DNA of 64,000 nt from Syngnathus acus (GCF_901709675.1 NC_051100.1:6696001-6760000); one strand, 5' to 3'; shown: positions 1 through 14,900, numbered from the stretch's first letter. Notes: generated by a model not told the origin, from the letters alone. Made by a program: numbers and translations.

Positions 1-2179
1 CAGCGTTCACGCAATTGCATGTACAATATCTCGCTTTTACAATCGAGTCAATTGTCACCTCTCACGAGATATTTGTGCATCAAACAGCGAGCATTGTAAA
101 GCTTATAAATGTTTATTTATTTACCTGTGCGCTACGTTTGTTGTCTCTGAAGCATGTAGGCGACGTAGAGCAGCCGAGGGGCGTAAAAAATATGATAACC
201 GGCGGAGGACCGTATGCTACCTTCATTAGCTCTCGTAAAGTGGGAAATCTCCTGTGAAATATTTTTTAAAAACATTTTAAATACCCCCCCTCATAAATCA
301 TATTATTTCATTGTAAACTGTATTCATAGAAATTGGGAGGTTACGTTAAACTGATGCGAGGACAAGCTTGTGCTCTCAAGCTGGTGACATTTTTCTGTGT
401 TGACTTTCAAACGTCCGACAGACAGTGGAGGCATCACTACAACAGCACCATGGCGAGCAGCCCTTGTTACTTTTTCATTGCCCGAGTGTGTTTGCTCATT
501 GAAATAAGTCCCTCTGATTGGACACGCGGTGCTTCATTACAGCAGCAGTGCAGGGGGCACTTTAATATCCTTCAGGCTACATTTATTATGTATGTCATGT
601 GTAAAGATTGGAACACTTTGAATAAAGTCTGAATTTTATTGCCACTGCAAAATAGCGTCCACGAATGTTAATGGGCATAGGCTATGCACGGGGATGTTGC
701 CAAAGATTTTTGGATTATGAAAGCATATACTATAATATATGAATAATATAGATATAATAGGACCCCATTTATCATTTGATATGGTTTTAGAATGGATAAG
801 TCATCTGCCTCACATTTCTGAGGCTGATGTTCCAATCCTGTCACGGAACGAGACGTGACAAATCCAGGCTCTGGTCTTTCTTTGTTGAGTTTGCATCTTC
901 TTCCCATGTTTGCAACACGTTTTTGTCTTTAAATATCTGCGACCGTATGTAGCGTTTTAGTCCATGTGTAGTCCTCTGGGCCAAGGTCAAGCTGTATAGG
1001 TTCCTGCATGCTCACCTATGACCCTCGTAGGGAAAAATGGTACGCAACACAATGGATGAATGAATTTCTGATCATGTGATCCTACGTAATTAATGAAAAT
1101 AAAACATTATTTTCATTTAATTCACCGCAATTCAAGTGTGTTCCCCTCATTGTTGCATCTAGTTGGGAGGTTACGTTGGAGCATTCAAATATATCTGCAG
1201 TCCATGTCTGTTTCACATCATATTCATCTGCGGGGAGTAATTATTACAGACAGCAGCTTGCTTGTGATTAAGTCACGCTTTATTATGGTTGTGTAATGAG
1301 TCTGCCTAAAGATGATAAGGCAGTGATAAATGTTCCCACGTGGCTCCATTATGACTATTATGACCTCTCAGCTATCAACAATAAATAATTACATATATAG
1401 GATTCTGACACCGTTTGTTGTCGGATGAAACAAATTGTTTGAATTGTCGTCCTGGTTACGAATTAGGTCACTCCACCACAAATAGAATTGTAATACACAT
1501 CATGCATATTACATAGTCTCTGCCCTATTAGAAGCATCTCCAATTTTAAATTTTTTACTGTAGCTAAAACACAAGGCAAAGTCTTTGCTGTTTTTCCAGC
1601 AAATTAAAACAAGTAAAATATGTACAATACATAATATGTGGGTCAACATGTACCCTACTGTGCTGCTTTGGTAATGGTACACAGTGGGACCACCCAGCCC
1701 CTATAGTCACACAGCATAGTTTGACTCCCAAGAATTTGGGAGTTGAAGAAGGCTGACATTTTATGTAGCAAAGATCACTACTGAAATTGACGTCAAAGTG
1801 CTCATGGGCTCTCCTTGCGAACTTCATGGCTCTGGAAATGTTTACAAATATTTATTTAGGCTATTTATTTAACCTTCATGTGAAATACATTTTAATTTAA
1901 TACTTGTTTATTTTACTATATTAATGCGTAGTGCTAATGTTCAAACTGCCCAATGGCTTACAATAATAGCTAAAATACTTTTTTTGAACTTAAAAGTCTG
2001 TCTCGTATTAGATGAACATTTGGGGCTTCTATACTACTGTATTTTAATTTTGGTTATCACTGTGCTACTGGAGATATATGGGTTTTTTTCCCGGTAGTAT
2101 TCGGTGTAAAACGTTTGAGAACAAATGGCTGATCTTATGCATTTGTTCTGTACAATACAATACACTATAACAATATTAA
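1..2179. other. Upstream flank without a recognisable gene
   Basis: Open frames here are short (under 100 codons), have no recognisable homology and no supporting splice structure. The only feature seen is the old dispersed repeat at about 780-1075. Confidence 0.6.
780..1075 (+). repeat. Degenerate teleost dispersed repeat
   Basis: The order of phrases is that of a very common percomorph repeat: a segment like catctgcctcacatttctgag, then aatccaggctctggtc, then gttgagtttgcatcttc, then tatgaccctcgtaggg, and an end like aatggatgaatgaat. It is heavily mutated, so the insertion is old. Family name not assigned. Confidence 0.6.
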
Positions 2180-2900
2180 GAATGTGTTTAGAGAGAAGCG
2201 TGTGGGAATAGGGATTTCCCTTCACACAGCACGTCGACGCGCGCGTTCACGAGTTCAGAGCTTCCTTTCGGCGTGCGGGTGCCCGCCTCCGGAGAAGAAC
2301 GACAGAAAATGGCGAGTCAGTGTAAAAAGCAGCAATGCACCATCGACAGGCGCGGCTTTCGGCAAGAACTTGACTCGTGGCGGCACAAACTCATCCACTG
2401 TGTAGGTAAGAAACGAGCCAGCGACACCAAATCGAATTTAAGCAGCTGCAATCGGCGTCGGTTCGGGAGGGTTCGGTGTAAATAATCAGCTATAACCCAA
2501 CTCACTTCGGGGCATCTCGAGCGACTTTTTTTTGTCCGCAACTATTATCCTCAATCGGAGTCATTGGATGAATATTACAGCTTGTTTTGCGTGTTTTTAT
2601 TTCATAGCTCTTTTTTTTTATCGTTCGTGTGGGATTTAAACTCTTTAAATGGGGCCGAGTGTAATTGTAGTTTGTTTAAAGGGCACCGTGCTCGCCTTAA
2701 AGGGAGTGTCACAGGAATTATTATGCGTCGCGTCGGCCGAGCAGCGCATCCCCGTTTCTTTAAATGAAATGCGCGTTCCCGTGTGTAGTTATCAAGGGTA
2801 CATTGCGATTAATCCGCGTGATCGTTCTGGGTTGAATGTGAATAAACATCGCGCTTTTTAAACGGGCTTTTCTCTCCTGGGCACGCGCATGACCACAATG
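2180..2900 (+). promoter_or_regulatory. lcor: Probable lcor promoter / CpG-rich first-exon region
   Basis: Base composition changes from strongly AT-rich to CpG-containing around the first coding exon, with cgtcgacgcgcgcg at about 2232-2245 and many CpG dinucleotides to about 2900. No TATA box is placed convincingly upstream of the ATG at 2309. This fits a CpG-island housekeeping-type promoter, but the transcription start is inferred, not seen. Confidence 0.45.
2309..2405 (+). CDS. lcor: lcor coding exon 1 (N-terminus, 32 codons + 1 nt)
   Basis: Starts at the ATG in gacagaaaATGgcg and ends at donor gtaaga in phase 1. It encodes [10 protein letters not shown], then a conserved stretch ending [12 protein letters not shown] that LCOR and LCORL share. 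Two cysteines four residues apart (C5, C10) and H26, H30, C31 could bind a metal together with the C70/C73 pair of exon 3; that is inference. Confidence 0.93.
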
Positions 2901-5900
2901 AGGAAGTGAGTGGGGGGACTTCCGCTTTGGAGCGACTGCTTCTCCACCAAACACTTGCAGAAAACATTCCGCGAGGATGTGCATGCAAATGTATTATAAT
3001 GCAGTATTTACATTCATGAGTTGCGTTGCTGTGCTGTGCTGTGCTGCAGCCACTCGAGTTTTGATGTCCTGGTCAGCTGAGCTCACAAGGTCTCATCGAT
3101 TTGTGGGACCTTGGACCTGTACAACGTAGACGTCAAACTAAAGGGGACCAGATTCAGCACGCCAAATCCATTTGATTTATTTGTTAATATTTTGAATTTA
3201 CAGCCCAAAGTTAAGTGCGTCAGCTACCTGTTTCTAGCGAAATGCATTTATCTTATTAACTTGGGTGGGAAAGCTGGAAGCAAAATGCAAGTACAGTTAT
3301 TTAGAGTACACTGCATTTTTGTGCTATTCTGATTGAAATGTGTTTTATAGCAGTCCATTTTTTTTTTAAAAGAAATCCCCACTTTTATTGAATGTAACAT
3401 TTTGCCCTACTTTTGACGTGTAATTGGATCATTTCTGCTTTTTACAAATATTACAAGCATTGAAAACCATTTCTAACATACATTAAATGATAGGATTGTT
3501 TAGTTGTCCGAAATGGTGGTCCGCCTCGGGCTGGGGATGGTGACCCAATTTGAGAGTCAATATTTGTTTCCATTTAAAATCAATCACCAGTTTTTACTGT
3601 TTTCATTACTGTATATACAATGAAGAAATGCAAGTAAGAGGCCTGTCTGAATTGTATCCTTAATCAGCTGTTTGGAAAGTTCTTGGCACACAGTGTATTC
3701 TGTGTAGTCTTCTAAAATAAAGTTGTGGTTCCACTTACTGTTGCTGTTCCGTCAGCTCGTATTAGTCGGGTCATTCTCCTGTGACCTTCACCATCACTGG
3801 TAATTTTCTCTGGGTTCATTTTCTCAAAATTAGGCTTTTAGCATCGTGGTGTTAATAATTACAAGGATATAGTATGTTGTCACCATCTTTCAAAATAGCT
3901 GTTCTAATTTATTTGTTATTACTAACAGTGAATGTGATTAAAAAAAAAACAAAAAAACACCTTCCTGTTGAAATGGCATGAGGTACTGTATGCAATTGAG
4001 ATTTGACTCATCAGTCCCGTGATTTACTTTGTGAGTCACCAATCAGCCCTTCCTATGAACAACTCCCATAGCATCCTTCTTAATCTAAAGGAACGTCACT
4101 AAAATGCGTGCCAGTGTTGACGTTAACACAAAAGGAAGAAAACGCAGAGGTAAAAAACAACCACAATCGGGCGTCTTGTGACGCCGCTGATCTCAAAATG
4201 TCACATTGCATCAGTCTCATGTACTGTAGAGTGGCCACCATGCATTGCGCCTATTGAAATGCACATGCTGTGTACATTTTAAATGCAAGGTGGGAGATGC
4301 AAGAGATTGTATGGGTAACCTTTTGCCTATTGCCACCAGGTGAGCGCTCACTGTGGATGTAGCCAGAACAAAATGCCACTTTCTTGGTTGTGTGCTCACC
4401 GCTTGACACCCCAAAAGAAGACATAATAGTTGTTTGTCACATGCGCCACACCCCTTTTATGATTGACAAGCGTCCCTTGTGTTTGGGCTGCAACTGCATG
4501 ACAAACACATCAGCCCTCTGCCCCGCAGAAAGACCTTGTGTGTCCACCACAACAAGGACATACTTTTGTTTGGCTTTTGGGTTGGAGAGGGCTGCCGGCA
4601 CGCCGACACCATCACCCGGCTCGTGCTCAAATGGACATTTTGTATTGGCGTATTTCTTGTGTGCAGTAAAACCACGGAGGCCGAGACAAGGGCAATTGTC
4701 CCATAAGACAGGAGCAACAATTGTTTGTATGTTTGCTTGTATGTGCGTTCATGGCTCAGCAGCCCCCAGATGTAAACCGTGTCCCTGACGGAATGTCTGA
4801 TTATTATTTTTTTTGCTTTTTGATTAGTGGGTCCACAGGGTCTCACATTTGCCCACATACATACCCAAAAAGCAAATACTGAACTCGGGCAGGTTGCCTT
4901 ATTTATAATTTAGACATATGCGTGTCCCATTTTCTTTTACAGTGGGCCTTAGCGATGTGCTTTTGTCCGACCACTCCCACCCCCTCTCCCTCCCCAACTA
5001 AAAAGCAGCAGTTTTTATATCCATTAATGGTCTTGTGAGTGCTTTTCTGTGGCTTACTTTTCTCAGTTGTACAAATATAGTTTTTTCATGTTTGACTTGA
5101 CTCATTTTTTTGTTATTCAGTTTGTGCAGCTTTGCACCATTTGAGTGTCAGTTTGCATCAGATCACGTTAAGTATTCATGTACAGTACTGTACTACCTTT
5201 TTTTTTTTTTGCTCTGTAGATGTTCCACAAAACTGCCAGCTCATTCCCTGCCATTAAAGCTGATCCATCTACTGTACAGTACTAACAAGGACGGCGGTGT
5301 GTAACACACAGCTTTGCTTATTCCTGTATGTGATCTAATCTTGCCAGATAACCTCCAGATTTTCTGGCTAGCCCAGAGGCTTCTCTCACATGCTTTATAG
5401 CCGCCCGGTCTCCGTGATGGACTAGTTGAGGATGAACATAAGTCACCCTGCGTTGCTCAGCTAATTCATGCAAATTTTCCATCCCTCCTCATCTCGTCCC
5501 CATTTTTTATCTTTACTGTCATGGAATGGTTGCTGCGTTATCTCAGTGACATGCAAAATTAACACTCGCCATCGGAACAGTGCTGCATGTTTTTATAGTC
5601 TTTAAAGATTAAAAAGCATCATTGTTGGGTGGAAAGGCAAACATAGCAGGTTCATCAGCCTATGTTTTGGCTGCACTGTACACTGATTTGAGCGGAGGGA
5701 GCGCCACTGCCACTCGAGCCTGAGTTGTTGCACTGTATGTGTACAGTAGTTGGAGTGGGGGATGGGCCGAGTGGGGGTTGATGCATTGCCGTTCGCCCTG
5801 AGCTGTGCAAGAGGAGCAGAAGGGTGGGTCATACATAGGGAAGGAAAGCTTATCATGATAAGAACTCATTTTCACATACCGTCTTGCCTTCAACCATGTT

Positions 5901-8900
5901 TGGTTTATTTGGGAGATGTGTTACACCCGAGTAACTGAATCATTGTTTGACAAAATTTGCAAGAAAAATGCATAAAGAAGAGGAAAAACTAACATTCAGC
6001 TGTTTTTTTTTAAACTGAGCTTACATTCAGATGTACTTACTAAATCAGTCAATAATCACATACAATTTAGAATGGACGGATGAATGGATGTGCAATTTAA
6101 GGCGGTGTCCAGCCCTATTTTGGCATCGACGACGCTTTCAAATCTCATCAGGCGTCGTGCAATGTACAACACGGAGGGCACAAGGAGCTGCAGTTCCCCA
6201 CAGCATTTATGCAAATCAGATCATTCCTGAAATTGCTCTTATTTCAGCTAGATTTAGTATTTTTACCAGAAAAATCATATTATATTTTAGACACAGATGA
6301 AGGAATAATGCAAAGCATGTGTTTTTGTGTTGTAAGCTTTGTTATAAGCATGAGCATTCAGAGTCTACAATTGGTTCAGATGGCTTCATTTTAGGCCTGT
6401 TGCACACTAGTAGTTTATAGCGCATTTGTTTTGCTTTGGAATTGTTTTGATGGACCCCAAAATAACTGTAAAACGCCAACGTTCATGCAATTTGGAATGT
6501 TTTCCTGTGGCAAGTATTGCAAATTATGAGGCGTTGACTGTCAACAGTCACATGACCATGATGAGGCTGACAAGACCTTGAAGTGCAGACAGCAGCACAC
6601 AAAACGATTATTGCCAGACCGTTGTGTTTCTCCATCTGTTTTGTTAGCTGGAAAAAATCCTCTGGTAAAATCACATTCATTTACTTTTTTTAGTTTTTCT
6701 TTTTATTTGTAGACAAGGATCATTTCTATTCAGTTAACATTACATCACACGAATATACCATGTCGGCCTCTCCGTCACCTTACCAAATCAGGATTTGACT
6801 CGCGGGCTCAGTTAGGTATTAAAGATGTAGGTCAGGACAAGGGTTTGGCAGATTGGTCAGTGCTCACCTTGATCAGACTTAAGCAGCAACAACACTCGCT
6901 GAAAACTCTTAATCCCTACCGTTTATAGCCATGCTTCTTTATCAGTTTGTTGGTTTTGTCAAATACAATAAATTGAGCCAAAGGGAAAATTTTCATTTAG
7001 CTTTAATTCAAACAACCAAGGCTGTTTAATAAATGTCACTCCATTTTTCGTCATCGTCAATGTAACATTTTTGTGACGATGTAAACATACGTAATCTGGA
7101 ACAATGTTGAACTAGGGTTCGAAAGTCTTAATGTGTTCCCTCATGGCAATCGCTGATGAATGGAAAGCTACTTACTTGATTTTTGTATGAAAATGACTAA
7201 TTCTGGATGAAAGTCCCGTCCTCTAATGAAGGTTAATGACTTCCTGGTAATTCAATTAGTACTTTAGAAATGAAGATAACTATCCTATTAACCTAATGAC
7301 CCGATTATTCTCCTCAGTCGTAGCCAAGTTTCAATATTATGAGGTTTTAGGTATTACTTTTTTTTCTTTACCCCTTTTCTTAATAACTTTTCCATTTGTG
7401 TGCTTAATTTAGTATCTGGCACAAATTTGTTCATTCTACTTCAAAGCCGATATTCGTACAGCATCTCAATTATGTCCCAATTCTTTGCGTAGCCTCGTTA
7501 AAATAGCAAAGGTTCTTTTTTAGAGTGGATCTTGTAATGTAAAAAAGTGGCACTTCACGCCATAACACCTGCAATTCTTCACACTTTTGGCATAGGCAGT
7601 AGCATTTCATCACTGGCCATTACATTCTGTTTTTATTTTGTAAAGCTTGCAGAAAGGATAAACAGGCCATTAATATTTTACACGCTGCACGTGTAACTGC
7701 CTACATTTATTCATTTTTATTTTTAAATGCAAGTTTCCGCTTCACAAATGGTTTAACTTTAAAGATGAATTTGCGTAGGATTTTTTTATTTTTTTATTTT
7801 ATCCAGCACACTATCCTCTGCCAGTAATAGGAAAGAGTTACTAATGCCTCAGAGTCATGGCATTACTCAATGACACAGTTTTTAAATGCCCGAAAGTGAA
7901 TTCTTGGAGAGTAGTTTGATGTCATGGTGCTGCTCTGTCAAATGAAAGTGGATGACCTACTTTCTGGGCCTGCCTCTGAAATATTTCAGAAGTAGGATTG
8001 GATGGCTTCAGCTGAGTCCTGTGCAGTAACCAAGAAACAGACTCGTGCTGCAGCTAAAGGCAAGGCTGTGTGTTCCACCGCTTCACGCCCCCCCTCCTCT
8101 GCTCGCTTTGGCTGTATATATAAAAAAAAAAGTGGGTGGGAATTTCTAGGGAGGCAGAGAGAGTGCATTTTGAACACATGACAGCGCTTGGTCCAATTGA
8201 CTGAGTTGGCAAAGAGAGTGGCTGCTTGGGGATCGTGAATTGTAAGTACATCTTTTACTGAATTGTCACTTTTTATCCTCCTCTCTTGTCAGATTTGTTT
8301 TCATGGCGCCCTTAAACACAGTTGGGAATAATGCACACATTTTACATGCGGCTCAGTGGACAGATGCGCCATGTGACCCCTTTAGCGCTTGATTTGATGT
8401 ATGTAGTGCTTTTTAAATTGGTTTTGTTGACCCCGCAGCAGTAAGCGTGCATTACGTACAGTATGCACATGTTGTTTAGTCTATGTAATGCTGAGAGCTT
8501 TTCAACAACAGGGTCTGCAAAACCCCCTCAATTTCACATTTAGGATTGTTTGGTTAGATCTGCTGAGGCTGCTAATCAGCCAGTGGAAGCTTCACAGGGC
8601 TGCAAAGAATGTTTTGATCATTTCACCTGGCAGTCATATTTACAGTATGCACTCGCTCCCTAACTCTGTAGTTGCTTCAGTTGCCTGGCAACAGGGGGAT
8701 GAAGGGTACGTTAGTGTTAAAGTAAAAGAAGAAACGCGGGTTGACAGCTGATAGTGTATTTTACCTGCAGCGGGGGGGGGTGGGCTTGCACACCGGTGTT
8801 GATGGATTAGATATGTTTTTCTAAAAATAACAATCATGTGCCACGGTTTCCTTTTTGAGATAATTGCTCTCATTTGAAAGATTCAAAATATAGCACAAAT

Positions 8901-11900
8901 TCTTAACCATATGTCATGTCTCTTCCTTCAGGTTTTGAGAGCATTCTTGAAGGTCTGTTTGGCACAGAACTGGTTGAAGACCTCCAACTATTTAAGGGTA
9001 AGTATCTCACAGTGCCTCTTAACATACAAGGCAGGTGAATGAATGACATTGTATGGCATGGAATCTGTTGACTGTACCATGCGGTGCCCCTCCGCATTGA
9101 CTTTTCTTAACAAGGCAGCAGAAGAGACAACCAAGTCGGTGTTTTGTATGGCGCAAAGCCAGTCAAATATCCTACGGTCGTTTTAATAATGCATGCTGTG
9201 ATACAACGGGAGTAATTGTGTTTCCATCATATCTACACGGTCAATATTGCTTTAGTTGAAGCGGAATTCATACATTAACCTTTGAGAAATGAATGAACTT
9301 GATTTAGCCCTCCAATTGCAATTCCAATTGAGCTCTGTTTTTTTTCTGCAACACATTTTAATAGCGTGCCGTGTGTTTGATGCCCACAGACTTGGAGCCT
9401 GTCGCAGTGTCTGATTGGTCATTTGATAAAAAATGTTTATTCTGCTGTTTTAGAAGAGACAAAGTTAAGGTAAGCATTTTGTTTTCAATACAGCCACACG
9501 GCAGCACACGTCCGTGTCTTTTCTGAGCCGTTTCAACACTTCACAGGAACACTTGATTGGCTTAAGTAGCGAGGAGAGTCAAGATCCACTCAAACCTCTG
9601 GTGGTGAAAGATCAGACCACCATCAGCAAATTAGAGAAGCAAGCTGAGGAATTTCTCAATGCAGTCCTCTGTAATAAAGGTGAGTGATTTAGCACTGTTC
9701 TCACACTCACTTAAAGGTGGGAATGTGATTAACGTAATGATATTACTCCACGCGGGGGCCCGAGCATGGCCAGAAAAATGATCCTGTCCCCCCCCACTTT
9801 CAGATGTGCCAAGTTTCTCCGATCCACACATCCCAGTAGTGGCGCGGGAGATCCTCCAGAAAATGATCCGACAGTTTGCCGCTGAATATACCTCAAAAAC
9901 CAGCTCTCCTCAGGATAGTGACTCAGCGCCACAGCCAAGCGCCGACCAAAGCCCGCAGACCCCAGACGTGACTCCTGGGGCCTCACCAAGCAGCCCCGCT
10001 GCCACCGTGGCGGGGCCCGCACACAGCCACAACCCTGTGCTCAGCAAGCTCCTCATGGCTGACCAAGAGGCTCCTCTTGACCTCACCATTAAAAAGACCC
10101 CGTCTGAGCCCAGTGAACAAGGTAGTGTCAAACCAAATAGTCTGGGGCGGTGTTGATTCACTATTCAATGTCAACTCAGCTGTGTGTCATTTTCAACAGA
10201 GGGAGTCCTTGACCTGTCTATCAAAAAGAGTCGCAATTGCAGCAGCAGCAGCTTACCGGTCCCCAGTCCGCGCCTTACACCCAAGTTGTCTGCAATCAAA
10301 GGGTAAGAAAAGTTCATTTTTTCAGTTCTCCCCTTTTGTTCTGATGTCTAAATAAAAATCAAAACGAAAGCCACAGTTCTAACTATTTGACTCATACCTG
10401 AAACTAAAATTATTCAACAGGGCAGACATTTTTACTCGATGCAAAACCTTTTCAAGTCTGAAAACTCGCGTGAGCGTATTCTCAAACTGAAGTGTAATTC
10501 ATCTGCGCCTCATTACCATATTTATTGTGCCGGCTTTTTAGTTTAAGAGACTGTACGCTGTAAACGTGACAGTCACTGCTGTTACAGCCGGGTGACGTAA
10601 TTAATCGTGTGCGTTTTAAGAAGCTTGAAAAATTCTGTGTACAGTAGCCGTCGTCATAATTGTTTGGCAAAGCACTGTTGAGCTGTAATTCAGAATACAA
10701 TGCACTCCTTGTGAGTGAAGTTGCATTCATTTTGCATATGTATAGAGGGTTCATTTTAAAATAATTTAAAAAAAAACAATCCCAATATCAAACTGCCTTA
10801 TGAATCCCACAGGAAGGATCTGAAATGATATTCAAAGAGGTTTACGTGGGGAAAAATAGCAATTTATGGTCTGTCAAAAGAACGGCGTCACCTGTTCGTC
10901 TGTTGTTGTGTTGGTAATAGAACTAGTTTGCATTTGATGGGTGCAGTCTATCAACATTCACGTCAATCATCTGTCGAGCAAAATTGCCGCTGCCAAAGCC
11001 ATGAAAATAAAAGTTCCCTCGGGAAGAGATTTATGCAAATGGTACTGTTATTTCACGGTTCTTTGTTGATGAAACACAAATTTGATGAGATCCTTTGAAG
11101 CCGATGTAAGGAACCTACAGCCCTTCATCTAATACTAACGCATTTGCTATAGAGTCCTACAAACTCGACCCACAAATTCTTATGTATAGTGATAAATTTA
11201 TTGTGACCCTCAGAGGACCAAAAATAACTTTCCCATTCACTTAAAACAATTAAAATTGCACCCATTTTTTGATATTTACAATACCTTTATTTTTGTTGTA
11301 GTTTTTTTAGCATTGTTACCTATTTTTGATGAATGAAATAGATTTCATCAATCCTGCTGCTTTTGAATGGGTACATCATCAAAATGTCATGATGAGATTG
11401 AACGCAATGTAGCGCTCCCCGCCTCATTTCGTAGTCACCTTCCATTGATTAGGCTTTGATTTAGACATAAACACAACAATCACCCTCTGCTGGCTTACTC
11501 TTTTATTGCTGTGCTTGTTCAGTGGTAACGTCACACGCAAAATGTCAAAAGCTCTCAATGCATTTTTCATTTTGTTTTAATTAGTCGTGTGCCAAGCTGC
11601 CTCACAGCAATTACAATTACTGGAATCGCATCCTCTTCTTTTGGCTTTACCCATTTTTTTTTCTTCTTATGTTTGCCTTCTTGTTTGATTTTTTTTTTGC
11701 TCATTATATTCCATTTGTGTCTTTTTTTGTTGTTCTTGTTGTAAGAAAATAAATGTCTGATTTGAGCCTTTTTTGTTGTTAATATCACAACCAACCATCC
11801 AGTCTTTTAAAGCAAAAGAGTGATGTTACCAAAGCAAGGTCATATAATAAAGGAGTGGCCAACATCCTCCCCTCCCCAACCCATCCTCCTTTAGCAAAGC

Positions 11901-14900
11901 GAGAAAGGCACTGTGCAAGCTCTGCTTACACCCAATTTCCTTCCATCCAATCAGGCGATCCTTGAGCGCGGACCGACAGGATGGGAGGAGGAGGGAGAAT
12001 ATCGGCCACTCCGCCCGTTATAAGCCCTCCTCGTCTCTCGCGTACTCTCTGCACATCAAAGAGGAGTTTGGTCTGGAAAGCCACCCAGAGTCACCTCTCA
12101 GCCATAACCACGCCACCACGCCCGCTGACCTCTGCGGAAACAGGACGGGGTCCTGGAATTCCAAAGCTCATTTCGGAGCACTTCTCAAACTGAAAGCCAG
12201 CAGTGAAGCCGGCGAGCACCTTAAAGACATTCCCAGGTTGTTGGAGGCCGCCAGCCTCTTCTCCAAGTCTCTGTCGTATGGTAAAGGAAGCCACCAGGAT
12301 GCCTGCCAAGACCACAGCGCCTCACTTTATCATTCCAACTTTGACCTCAAGATTCCTCAGGTGCGAGTTCTGACCACGGGAACAGACTCGACTTGGGATC
12401 CTCTGCTTTTTGAAAATTCAGGTTCACTTCTAGAGAATGGCCTGGGAAAGAAGCTTCATTCCCTTCTGCCCCGGCAGAATCGCAAAAAGACCAATGGCGT
12501 TTTCTGGCCCAACGACACGGATCGCCAAAACTGTGCCCTGGATTCAGAATCTGACCTCGCCAACAAACCACCCAGGAAGAAACGTGGCCGTTACCGCCAG
12601 TACAACACGGAGCTGCTGGAGGAGGCCATTGTGGTGGTGATGGGTGGCAAAATGAGCGTATCCAAAGCTCAGTCCATCTACGGCATTCCCCACAGCACAC
12701 TGGAGTACAAGGTTAAAGAGCGCATGGGGACCTTGAAACATCCCCCGAAAAAGAAACTGAGACTGCTTAGCCAGCTCGATGACCAGAGCCCTTCTCATTT
12801 CCCAAAGAGTGAAGAACTCCAGCACATCTCTGAGGAACGAGAGAGCTCATCCACAGAGAATGGGAGTGGTTTGCATGATGGGAGCCTATCACCAAATTAA
12901 GAAGAGTAACCTTAGATATGTATAAATCATTTTTAACCAAGCAAGGCATGTTGAATTTATGTCCGTAAGCCCAAGTAGTTCTTTTTTTCTAAATTGTGAA
13001 ATAAGATGAATAATTCCTTGTATTTGGCTATTTAAGATTGCCAGCCATCGACTTTTAACATGATCTAGATGCCCTACGAGATTTGATTGATGTGCGTAAT
13101 ATATTTATTTTAGTTTTAGCTTCTCCCATTTAAATTATTCCCCCATTTACATTCCGAGTTCACCGGGTTCAGAAGAAAATTGAAACATGCCTAAGTGGCG
13201 CCCCTCAATGTCTACTGCCAGTACTGTTTTAATCGCTCAGTTTTCCCTTTGTAGGTAGTAGGCCTTGTAAATAGCAAAGCATGAGCATGATGGTGTTATT
13301 ATCATTATTTTGTATATGTCTGACTGAAAGTTTCAGTGGTGCGTTTCAAATGCACATGACAAACTGTATATTCAAACACTAATGAACTCCAAGTATGTGA
13401 TGGCCCCACAAAGTACTAATAACTACTGAGACAGGTCGCCTTTTTTTTTTTTTACAGATTAAGCACAACAGGGTTTTTTTTGTAATATATCTAGATTCAC
13501 TGTGCTCTATTTATGAATGGTAATAGTTTATTCTCAATGCCTTCACAAAGCCTCAGGTCACGTCAGGCTATGGTTTCAAGACTTGTCTTAAACAGCGGAT
13601 TCACTGTACACTTGCGCATACTGTACTCTATACCTCAGTCACATATAAGCTTCAGTAAACACTTGTCTCCTCTTTTCCCAGCTCAAATGTAGTGAATCGG
13701 CAATGATTCAGGATGTTTGACTTACAGGATAACAATGTGCCCTACTTTCAAATGTCTTCACAGCTTACCTTAACAGTAGGTAGTATTTCTGTGCCGCTAG
13801 AAGCCTTCAGTGATTCAAACGGGTCACTTAGGAGAGCTTAGCTTTTCCGATAGCAGGCTTCAATGTCTTTTCTCGGTGGCAGAAGAAAACATATAGATAT
13901 GAAACCCATCATACTATTCATAAGAGTGCTAATTGCAACAACATGATGGATGTGGAGTTGGGTCACTTACCTGTATACAGTTGAGACAGTAAAGCAACAG
14001 TTATTTATGGAAACACACATTCAGGTTTATTCAGTGGAATAGTTTAGTGCCAGTAGCAAGATCTGTTTTGATTTAAATGTCTGCACTTTGTTTTGAGTGG
14101 CTGATCTATTAACATTGACTGCACCAACTAGGCTACTACAACATTATGTGTAATCTTTTTTTTTCTCTCCAGTGCAGGACATTTTAAGTTTTTATTTTTT
14201 ATTTTTTTATTGTTATACTGGTAGAAGTAACTGAATATTTTCTGATCCACTGGGACAGCTCAGTGTGCATTATCACATATACCTCAGGGCATTCAAGACC
14301 TACTGTTCACTTATCAGGTGATTACATGTATGTAGCAAATCATGCAGGCTTTTAGATAGACACCATGTTTACTAGAGGTTTCTCTATACTCCAGTTGTTA
14401 TTATTATTATTATTATTATTATTAAATGGTTTGCATTTCTTCTCAGAGGATTTTATGTAAATATATGTACATTATTTGGTTATGTATGAGTGGGCCAAAC
14501 TCACATTCACCACATATACACAAACAGCCGGCTTATCCTCGTAAATTAATGAACCAATACAGAAATTGACTAACATCCATTTCAAATAAGTCAGGAAAAA
14601 AATAAAAAACATTGCAGTGACAATCATCACACATCTGTCAGTCAAGTAGTGACTTGACTGGCCCTTCATCTTTTAAGTAACTTGGTTGGCTAGCTGATGT
14701 TATCACAGATGTATTTCTATTTATCATGCTTTACTGAGATGTCGTATGTTGCGCTGAAAAGTTGATTACAACTGATGCATAACAGTTATATGGGTGCAGC
14801 CACACAGTTTGTACATAAGAAAGTAATTGTGGTTGATAGCATGGTTACACCTTATTTTGTGGACAAATGATGCTGAGACAGATTCAGAATTTTATGACCT

